NCBI GenBank assembly: GCA_003133815.1
Contig: PKZR01000029.1
Span: 1-5,489 of the forward strand
DNA from: Limisphaerales bacterium
GTDB lineage: Bacteria > Verrucomicrobiota > Verrucomicrobiia > Limisphaerales > UBA11358
DNA length: 5,489 bases
Direction of reading: 5' to 3'
Shown here: one piece after another, positions 1 through 5,374 of the stretch
How the letters are laid out: each line of letters starts with the position of its first letter
How positions within the stretch are numbered: the first letter of the stretch is position 1
Notes under the pieces: generated by a model
The model's input: the letters and a program-made list of their open reading frames with translations, nothing else
The model's database searches: none
What the model was told of the DNA's origin: nothing
Program-made: the position numbers and the translations under genes

Positions 1-172
1 GGCCGGCGCGGTTAAATCGGTTGCCCTGGACTATCAGAGTGCCGGACGGCTCAACGCCTGCCAGCGCCTTGAGAGCGTTGCGCTTTGCAATCTTGAGCGC
101 GACGGCAAGTTGCGCGGCGGAATAAAAACCGTTGCCGGTTTGTTGGGGTGCTATGTTTTCGCGCGAGGTCAT
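1..172 (-). CDS. N-terminus of a winged-helix-like DNA-binding protein (partial)
   Basis: This gene runs off the left edge; the first 57 residues are present. ATG follows the previous stop by 8 nt in an A-rich leader (TACAAAAAATG). After a polar start (MTSRENIAPQQTGNG) comes FYSAAQLAVALKIAKRNALK, ALAGVEPSGT and LIVQGNRFNRAG. This reads as helix, short turn, recognition-like helix with basic residues (KIAKRNALKAL), and a beta wing, the layout of winged-helix domains in excisionases, MerR-like proteins and the N-terminus of MuA-type transposases. The phrase SAAQLAVALKI is typical of a helix that positions such a domain. The family is not decided: a phage regulator or a Mu-like transposase start are both possible, and the catalytic part, if any, lies outside the window. 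Confidence 0.6.
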   Translation of the reverse strand, partial: MTSRENIAPQQTGNGFYSAAQLAVALKIAKRNALKALAGVEPSGTLIVQGNRFNRAG

Positions 173-180
173 TTTTTGTA

Positions 181-771
181 TCAGCCGGAATTCGGCGAAG
201 TTTCGGACGGCTCCCCCTGGCCGCTTTCCGGTAGCACCCGGAAAACAGCTTGCCCCGCAGCACCAAGGAGAGCCGCCCTAAAATGTTTCTGGAAAGGATA
301 GGTTTGGCGCAACTGCGCGCCGATCTGCGCACACTGTTTGCAAACTTCAACCGGGGCCAGCAGCCGGATGCCATGCGAGTTGAATTTGATTTGCGCTTTC
401 AACTGAATTTTCAGGAAAACCAAATCTTGATTCACCAGGCTGAATTTCTCGCCCAGGATTTTGGCAACCACCGGCAAGACGACTTTCGCGCCGATTGGCA
501 GCGTGCCAAGAACGCGGGCCAGTCGGGCCGGATCAGAATGGCCGGAATGGCAAATCGGGCAGTGCAAAGCATCACCCGTTGAAAATTCTGCCCACTGCAA
601 CGCCCTGAAGCCGCCTTGCAAAGAAGATTGCGCGGAATCCGTGTGTTGAGACGCTGGCGATTCCGGCACGCTAGAAACGAATCCACGGACGCCGGACACC
701 GCCAAGGTCAAAAGTCGCGAGAATGAGCGTTTTTCGCCCTTGTCAGCTTGAACTTTCATTTCAACGCTCAT
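181..771 (-). CDS. Hypothetical protein with two CxxC pairs, possible zinc-binding, 196 aa
   Basis: No known family is recognised. Residues 1-60 are polar and probably flexible apart from a short hydrophobic stretch (FSRLLTLAVSGVRGFV, 17-32). A Cys pair sits at 71/74 in HCPICHSGHSD, flanked by His70, His75 and His78. A second pair is at 144/147 in VEVCKQCAQI, near the end of a helix-rich section (LPVVAKILGEKFSLVNQDLV, then FLKIQLKAQIKFNSHGIRLL). Two CxxC knuckles some 70 residues apart are typical of a zinc ribbon with an insertion, but they could also be redox pairs. The C-terminus (ESGQGEPSETSPNSG) looks disordered. The ATG at 771 is chosen; Met5 (ATG at 759) is an equally open choice since neither has a clear ribosome binding site. 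It lies 23 nt after the exported protein and 8 nt before the next gene. Long plus-strand frames overlap it, but strand continuity and the motif pairs favour this reading. Confidence 0.62.
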   Translation of the reverse strand: MSVEMKVQADKGEKRSFSRLLTLAVSGVRGFVSSVPESPASQHTDSAQSSLQGGFRALQWAEFSTGDALHCPICHSGHSDPARLARVLGTLPIGAKVVLPVVAKILGEKFSLVNQDLVFLKIQLKAQIKFNSHGIRLLAPVEVCKQCAQIGAQLRQTYPFQKHFRAALLGAAGQAVFRVLPESGQGEPSETSPNSG

Positions 772-794
772 TCTCGCTTGTTTGTTCGGGTTGC

Positions 795-1397
795 TCAGTC
801 GAAACGGACTGTCAACGAATTTAGCCGGTTCGTCACCAGCGACGGCGTGAGTGTCACGGCAGCCGGCCTTCCCGCGACGCCTACAAAAATCGCGTCGCCG
901 GTGGCGAAGTTGGTCGTGGCACCAACCGGCAGCGGGACAGCCGTTCCCATTTGATAAACGCTGTCGCCGATGGCCGTGGCCGCGCCCCAGCCGCCAGATG
1001 CAAGCGTGAGCAGGTTTGATCCGCCGCTTTGCGTGTAACTCGACAGCACGGCGGAATAACAGACGCCATTGAGCTTTTGCAGGACTAGCGTGCTGCCGTT
1101 GCTCAAGCCGTTCGTGGCGTTGACCACTTGCGATGTGCCGCTCGATACAAGGTTTGTCCCGGCGATGACATACGCGCCCTGCCCAGCCGTGAAGGATAAC
1201 ACGGCAGAGTTTGAATCGCTCTGCCAGTTCGCCGTGACGACGCGCGGCGTGAGGACTGGATCGGCAGGAATGATGATTGTTGCAGGGGATGCAGCCGTGC
1301 CGCTGGCCGGCCCCAAGGTTTGATAATTCGGCAGCGCGGCGACGGCTGACACGGCCAGCGCGGCGGTTGCGAGGGTGAGAAGAATTTTATTTTTCAT
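795..1397 (-). CDS. Exported Ser/Thr/Gly-rich protein with Sec signal peptide, 200 aa
   Basis: The start at the ATG gives a textbook signal peptide: MKNK, a hydrophobic core (ILLTLATAALAVSAVAA) and a likely cleavage near AVA|ALP or VAA|LPNY. An in-frame TTG at 1433 would add 12 mostly polar residues; it is less likely because it begins inside the terminator T-run. The mature part is rich in Ser, Thr, Gly, Ala, Val and Asn with alternating polar/hydrophobic stretches (SAVLSFTAGQGAYVIAG, GSTLVLQKLNGVCYSAVLSS), suggesting a beta-sheet surface or virion protein. It has one Cys and no catalytic motif. No family is recognised. Its place directly after the capsid gene invites a decoration or head-fibre role, but cytoplasmically assembled decoration proteins normally lack signal peptides. 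It could instead be a cargo gene altering the host surface. It lies beyond the terminator hairpin and 23 nt before the next gene. Confidence 0.8.
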   Translation of the reverse strand: MKNKILLTLATAALAVSAVAALPNYQTLGPASGTAASPATIIIPADPVLTPRVVTANWQSDSNSAVLSFTAGQGAYVIAGTNLVSSGTSQVVNATNGLSNGSTLVLQKLNGVCYSAVLSSYTQSGGSNLLTLASGGWGAATAIGDSVYQMGTAVPLPVGATTNFATGDAIFVGVAGRPAAVTLTPSLVTNRLNSLTVRFD

Positions 1398-1430
1398 GTT
1401 CGTGATTTGCTTAATTTTCGATTTTGTTTT

Positions 1431-1466
1431 CAAAACCCGCTCCGCCTTGGCGTCGCGCGGAGCGGG
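1431..1466 (-). terminator. Intrinsic terminator or attenuator after the capsid gene
   Basis: Read on the minus strand, CCCGCTCCGC pairs perfectly with GCGGAGCGGG (10 bp, nine of them G-C) across an 11-nt loop, followed directly by TTTTG. It lies 24 nt after the capsid stop and about 40 nt before the start of the signal-peptide gene. The stem is strong but the run has only four T's, so partial read-through is likely; this would make capsid mRNA more abundant than the downstream genes. On the plus strand the hairpin is followed by ATGA and then five T's, a weaker fit, and there is no plus-strand gene for it to end. Confidence 0.65.
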
Positions 1467-1490
1467 ATGATTTTTAATTCACGTCATTGT

Positions 1491-2927
1491 TTAGCTTGCG
1501 GCGGTGACAAGAGTTGCCATCGCGTCAACGGCCATCGCTTCCACGTCAATGCGTTCCAAGGCGCGCATCGCGATTTCATCCGTCGCGAAGAACACTTCGC
1601 GGCTGACTTCAATGCGCGGCGTGCCGCGTTCGGCGAGATACCAGTAGGACAGATCGCCGAAGAACGCCAAAGGCTGACTCGGCGCGGCAGTCGTCTGGTA
1701 AGTCTGGCCAACACCGATCCAGCGCACCGGCCAGCCGTCAAACATCGGCACTCCGTTGACGTATTCAAACACCACGAAGTTCGGGTATTGGTTGAATCCG
1801 CGCAGGACGGGTTCCCATGTCGGTGAAAGATAGTAAGCCGCGCTCACTTTCCCATTGGCCGACATATTGCCAAGAATGGCCGCGCTGACTTTTGTTCGCA
1901 GGGTGCGAAAATCATTCAGCGTTGCATCGCTCGGTTTGGTTTTATCGTCGGCAAGCTGCAACTGATAAGCGGTGTTTGCCGCGCAGTAAGTTGCCACGCC
2001 CGTCATATTCGCGTAGGTAGCAGTGCCGTCACCGAGGAATAGCGTCTTATCTTCGAGTTTCGCGAACTGGCGGGCGATGTAGCGCGCCAGAAATTGACCA
2101 ATCGGAATGAAGGTGTCTTCCTCGATCTCGTAAGGGATGCGGATGATGCCGCCGCCTTTGTTGGCCGTGAACGTCACCAGTTCGGCCTGCACTTCTTTTT
2201 GCGGCACGCTCTGGCTCTGGCCAGCAGTGCCAACGCCGAGATAGCCGAAGTCGTCTTCGCCGGCTTTCAGGCGCGGCAATTTCACGAGGCCGCTGCCGAG
2301 CGGAAACACCGTGGCGAAACGGCGAGCGGTGCCATAGGCAAACACCAGTTCAACGATCTGCGGCATGTAGATCGTCGGCAGCGGAATATCCGACGTGCTG
2401 ATTGCACCGCCGGAACGCTGCTCGATCCCAAGGTTTGAAGCCGCAAGAGTGATTAAACTTTTCCGTTTGTTCGTGTCTGGAACCATCCGTTCCAAGCCAT
2501 TTTCAAGCCGCGAACAATCCAGGATGAAAACCGACGTTAGCGCCTTTGCGCAATCATCAGTGACATACGGAATATCGCCCTGCCAGCGAACACCGTTTCC
2601 AGCTATTCCAAGAGCGGATTTGGCCATTTTTCGGACTTGGCCCTGCAAATTGTCGAAGAGTTTTTCGAGACCCTTTATTTTTTCAGGCATCCCGGCGATG
2701 TCCACTTTTTTAATGTCGGACATGAGTTCTTCAAACTCCCTGGCCTGATCCGGTGATATGCCGGCCACAAACAAAGCGGACGTGCGCCGCTTGCTCATTG
2801 CGATTTGGGACAACTGCCAGCAGCCGATGACGAAGAATGCGGCTGCGCCGGGCAGCAGAATGACGGACAACAACACGACAGCGATCAGCGCAGTCGTGTG
2901 TTTATATTTTTTAAGAAACGATTTCAT
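1491..2927 (-). CDS. HK97-fold major capsid protein with hydrophobic N-terminal leader, 478 aa
   Basis: Forms the icosahedral head shell (Phage_capsid / HK97 gp5 family). Seen: residues 44-105 are a charged helical region (ISPDQAREFEELM, KIKGLEKLFDNLQGQVRK) like the scaffold-acting delta domain. From about 172 the core begins: PLPTIYMPQIVELVFAYGTA (N-arm and first strand), FPLGSGLVKLPRL with a Gly/Gln/Ser-rich stretch to about 243 (likely E-loop), GGIIRIPYEIEEDTFIPIGQ with the following long helix (spine helix, P-domain) and KLEDKTLFLGDG. The A-domain follows, then the typical end FFGDLSYWYLAERGTPRIEV and ALERIDVEAM. Odd: residues 1-43 carry KKYKH and then about 26 hydrophobic residues (11-36), ending in VIGC, a lipobox-like motif, with an alternative AAA|F signal-peptidase site. 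Neither the ATG at 2927 nor the in-frame ATG at 2798 (Met44) has a Shine-Dalgarno sequence; codon use looks normal through the leader. The fold is nearly certain, the start is not. Confidence 0.92.
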   Translation of the reverse strand: MKSFLKKYKHTTALIAVVLLSVILLPGAAAFFVIGCWQLSQIAMSKRRTSALFVAGISPDQAREFEELMSDIKKVDIAGMPEKIKGLEKLFDNLQGQVRKMAKSALGIAGNGVRWQGDIPYVTDDCAKALTSVFILDCSRLENGLERMVPDTNKRKSLITLAASNLGIEQRSGGAISTSDIPLPTIYMPQIVELVFAYGTARRFATVFPLGSGLVKLPRLKAGEDDFGYLGVGTAGQSQSVPQKEVQAELVTFTANKGGGIIRIPYEIEEDTFIPIGQFLARYIARQFAKLEDKTLFLGDGTATYANMTGVATYCAANTAYQLQLADDKTKPSDATLNDFRTLRTKVSAAILGNMSANGKVSAAYYLSPTWEPVLRGFNQYPNFVVFEYVNGVPMFDGWPVRWIGVGQTYQTTAAPSQPLAFFGDLSYWYLAERGTPRIEVSREVFFATDEIAMRALERIDVEAMAVDAMATLVTAAS

Positions 2928-2964
2928 TTTAATAATTTAGTTTGTTTGGTTTGGTGCCGGTAGC

Positions 2965-3186
2965 TCACGCCAGCGGTTTTGCATCGCGACGCACATACGC
3001 CGAAATGTTTTTGAGCCAGTGCATCCAATGCGCGCCAACGAAATCAACCACCAGCGCGCCGGTGTGCGGTTGATTCCTGCCTGTCTTGTTTGCGATACCG
3101 CACGGCACTTGCGGGGCATACTGACGAACCACGCCCCGCGACGTTGATTGCGCCTTTGTTTTTGTGCTGTGCGAAAATGTTTTCAT
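2965..3186 (-). CDS. Small basic hypothetical protein, 73 aa
   Basis: The start was chosen at the ATG that overlaps the preceding stop by 4 nt (ATGA), not at an in-frame start 183 nt further upstream that would bury most of the 146-aa gene. The product starts MKTFSHSTKTKAQSTSRGVV: Ser/Thr/Lys-rich, probably disordered. It continues with a more structured-looking section containing GALVVDFVGAHWMHWLKNIS and ends in a basic tail. It has many Lys, Arg and His and one Cys (VPCG). No family is recognised. Gene overlap, coherent codon use and tight placement in the operon support it as real, but at this length that is not proof. Small basic phage proteins may bind nucleic acid or act as connectors; I see nothing to decide between these. 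Confidence 0.6.
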   Translation of the reverse strand: MKTFSHSTKTKAQSTSRGVVRQYAPQVPCGIANKTGRNQPHTGALVVDFVGAHWMHWLKNISAYVRRDAKPLA

Positions 3187-3623
3187 GCTTCGGTGTCGGC
3201 GTCGGTGTTGACCAGTTCCGCCGTGGCCGGATACCAGACGCGCAATTCGTGCGCCGTCTCGGCATGATAAAGAGTTGTAACGGCCAGCAGGCCGCGCGCA
3301 TCCAGGGCGTCTTTGACGCGCTGCATGGCCTTGCCTAGATCGGCAGACGCGACGTGGAAGAAATGCCACTGCGCGCCGAGCGGGAAAAAACTGGAATCGA
3401 ATTGCCCGGTCTGGATGGACTGCAATTCCCGCTCAAGATCGCGCTCTATTCCGGCGTGTTTCCAGATTGGCGAATCATTGCCGGCCTGAAAACGGACAAT
3501 CAGAACTTCCAGGCCAAGCGCGGTGAGAATCAGAAAAAATTCCAGCGTGAGATTTTCAGCCGCCGCCAGTTCAATTGGCGGTGCAGTTTTGCGGTTCGGG
3601 AATGGAATTGCAGCGGCGCTCAT
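3183..3623 (-). CDS. Hypothetical protein in phage morphogenesis operon, 146 aa
   Basis: I do not recognise a family. The N-terminus (1-22) is Pro/Ala-rich and probably flexible. Residues 25-45 (NLTLEFFLILTALGLEVLIV) are strongly hydrophobic and could be a membrane helix, or a buried helix-strand unit, since they contain two Glu. The C-terminal part (about 85-132, WHFFHVASADLGKAMQRVKD and on to ELRVWYPA) reads as strand, amphipathic helix, strand, strand, as in a small alpha/beta fold. The end is acidic (NTDADTEA). The ATG lies 2 nt after the tape-measure stop (TGACAATG), and its own TGA overlaps the next ATG as ATGA, so it is very likely translated by coupling. Position between tape measure and capsid suggests a virion or assembly role, but nothing in the sequence identifies it. 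Confidence 0.72.
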   Translation of the reverse strand: MSAAAIPFPNRKTAPPIELAAAENLTLEFFLILTALGLEVLIVRFQAGNDSPIWKHAGIERDLERELQSIQTGQFDSSFFPLGAQWHFFHVASADLGKAMQRVKDALDARGLLAVTTLYHAETAHELRVWYPATAELVNTDADTEA

Positions 3624-3625
3624 TG

Positions 3626-5371
3626 TCAGTGTAAATCCGTGTTAGAGGAGTTTCGATTACTTGCCTTCCATAATTCATCAACCTGCCTTTGTAATTCAGC
3701 CGCCTGCGCAGGCGTGAACTGGCTCAATGCCGATGTCAGTCGCGAAACCTGATTCATAAAAAGGCCGATATTGTTAGCGCCATTTTCGATGATCTGCGCT
3801 GCCGTTTGGAGATCAACGGTGTGTCCGGCAATTTTCGAGGCGTCGGCTATCAGCTTCTTTTTATCAGCATCCGAAGCCCCGCCAAGATTTTCGGCAGTGG
3901 CCCGGTCTTGCACCAAGGACGCATTGGCCTTGTCCAAACCTAAATCTTGACGCGCGCCAGTTTCCTTGACGACGTTCGTCGCGGACATTTCCGTGATTTT
4001 GTCCTGCAACGACTTTACGTCATCGCGGGATTTTTGAAGTGCGGTTCGGGCCGCTTCCAAATCTGATTTGGCGTTGCCTTCGTTTATATCAACGTCAGCC
4101 TGATTTTTTCTGGCATTGGCAACATCCAATTTTCCGCCCGCAATCGTTGCCTGCGCGTTTTCGTAGTTGGACAAATTTTCGTAAGCCGCCGCGCTTGATC
4201 CCATTTGCTTCAACGCCGCGAATCCAGCGCCAACGTCGCCGGTATGCTCTCCAATCGCGTCCTGAAGCGATTTTGGAAGCATTGAAAAGATTCCCGACCC
4301 GATGAATCCAGGCTCGGAAATCTTGGTCATAAAATCCGACATTTCGGCCAGCTTCGCGGTGCCGGCTTCACTGCCTTCCATTTTTTTGAACACGGCCTGC
4401 ATCTCATTGCCAGCCGTCAGAAAATTAAAAGCTGCCTTGAGTTTCTGAATGCTCTCGTCAGTGACCCCCGTTTTTTCAAGATCACCGACAGCTTTCGTCC
4501 CACGGGAAATTTCATCCTGGCCACGTTGCATCCGGTCTTCGTTTTCAACTTTGCCCTGGACTGCAACCTTGTATTTTTCGGCGGCGGCGGCTTCATCCTT
4601 CTCGCCGTTTTCAACGGCGATGTGTTTTGCGTAAGCCTGTTGCTGAAGAAGCCGCATTTCAATCGCGTCTTGCGCCATCATCCGCAGCGTTTTTGCCTCA
4701 TCAAAAGCGATGTCCAAATCTTCCTTGGCCTTGAGCGCGGCGGCGTGGCTCAATACCCCGCGCCGTTCCATGGAGTCAATTTCGGATTCGGCAATGCTTT
4801 TGCGCTTGGAAGCCGTTCCATCATCCGCCGCGATTGCCGTTTTTAAGATCGCCTGAGCAAGCCGCTCTGCCTTATCAATCGCGTTTTGTGTGTCGCGCGC
4901 AAAGTTGTGTTGAAATTCAGCGTCGGCAACATCTGCCTTTTCCAGTGCGTCGCGAACCTTGTCAATGCCCTTGGCGCGATCCTGATCGGTGGATTCCAAC
5001 TCTTTGCCAATCGCGGCGGATTCCTCGTTTTCCTTGTTGATTTTTTCGACTGCCGACCGAAGCATTTCAATTCCGGCAATCAAAAGGAAAACGCCGCCGG
5101 CACCCTTCTCAACCCCTGCCCGCATCAATTCCGCCGCGCCCGGAATCCCATGGCCGAGCTGGCTGGTTAGGACGCGCAACTCCCTGTTTGAGATATGGGT
5201 TTTCTCGCCGATCTCTTCCATCCCAGCGCCGACCTTTTTTAGCCCCTGAAGATTTTCAGGGATTGCGGCCATGGAATCGGCAGCGGCCTTGGCACCAGCG
5301 CCATCGAAAGTTGTTTTAATGGCGATGTTAAGGCCGGCGTCGCTGTCGTTATCAAGTAAGATTTGCGGCAT
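3626..5371 (-). CDS. Tail tape-measure-like protein, 581 aa
   Basis: Probable tape-measure protein, the helical rod in the tail tube that sets tail length. Seen: residues 1-35 (IAIKTTFDGAGAKAAADSMA) resemble the usual tape-measure N-terminus, with a short beta-like stretch and then a helix. Residues 61-85 are helical and lead into one hydrophobic segment around 89-104 (GVFLLIAGIEML). Residues 105-300 are almost unbroken Ala/Glu/Lys/Gln/Asp-rich predicted helix or coiled coil. A glycine-richer section with hydrophobic patches (about 310-395, including EPGFIGSGIFSMLPKSLQ) follows, then a second coiled coil (about 400-465) and a helical C-terminus (about 515-570). There is no lysozyme, peptidase or other enzymatic domain. 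At roughly 1.5 angstrom per residue the length would fit a tail of the order of 85 nm, if this is the tape measure. It starts at ATG without a Shine-Dalgarno sequence, 3 nt after the upstream stop. The downstream ATG follows its TGA by 2 nt. Another long coiled-coil virion or scaffold protein is the main alternative. Confidence 0.75.
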   Translation of the reverse strand: MPQILLDNDSDAGLNIAIKTTFDGAGAKAAADSMAAIPENLQGLKKVGAGMEEIGEKTHISNRELRVLTSQLGHGIPGAAELMRAGVEKGAGGVFLLIAGIEMLRSAVEKINKENEESAAIGKELESTDQDRAKGIDKVRDALEKADVADAEFQHNFARDTQNAIDKAERLAQAILKTAIAADDGTASKRKSIAESEIDSMERRGVLSHAAALKAKEDLDIAFDEAKTLRMMAQDAIEMRLLQQQAYAKHIAVENGEKDEAAAAEKYKVAVQGKVENEDRMQRGQDEISRGTKAVGDLEKTGVTDESIQKLKAAFNFLTAGNEMQAVFKKMEGSEAGTAKLAEMSDFMTKISEPGFIGSGIFSMLPKSLQDAIGEHTGDVGAGFAALKQMGSSAAAYENLSNYENAQATIAGGKLDVANARKNQADVDINEGNAKSDLEAARTALQKSRDDVKSLQDKITEMSATNVVKETGARQDLGLDKANASLVQDRATAENLGGASDADKKKLIADASKIAGHTVDLQTAAQIIENGANNIGLFMNQVSRLTSALSQFTPAQAAELQRQVDELWKASNRNSSNTDLH

Positions 5372-5374
5372 AAA

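Noticed and set aside
250..582. Plus-strand frame of 110 aa opposite the CxxC protein
   Set aside because: All supported genes are on the minus strand, no neighbouring plus-strand gene or leader exists, and the minus frame has paired CxxC motifs and fits the gene spacing.
1398..1433. TTG start giving a 212-aa version of the exported protein
   Set aside because: The codon sits within the terminator T-run region, lacks a ribosome binding site, and the ATG at 1397 already gives a complete signal peptide.
1407..1826. Plus-strand frame of 139 aa
   Set aside because: It spans the terminator hairpin and lies antisense to the 3' end of the capsid gene, whose family match there is strong.
2094..2748. 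Two overlapping plus-strand frames (2094-2438 and 2395-2748)
   Set aside because: Both are antisense to the capsid core and delta-like region, with no recognisable motif.
3187..3369. Upstream extension of the 73-aa gene to a 134-aa product
   Set aside because: The extension is Arg/Gly/Ala-rich out-of-frame reading of the 146-aa gene; the ATGA overlap start at 3186 is far more economical.
3354..3752. Plus-strand frame of 132 aa
   Set aside because: It crosses the junction of two well-supported minus-strand genes and has no supporting leader or neighbours.
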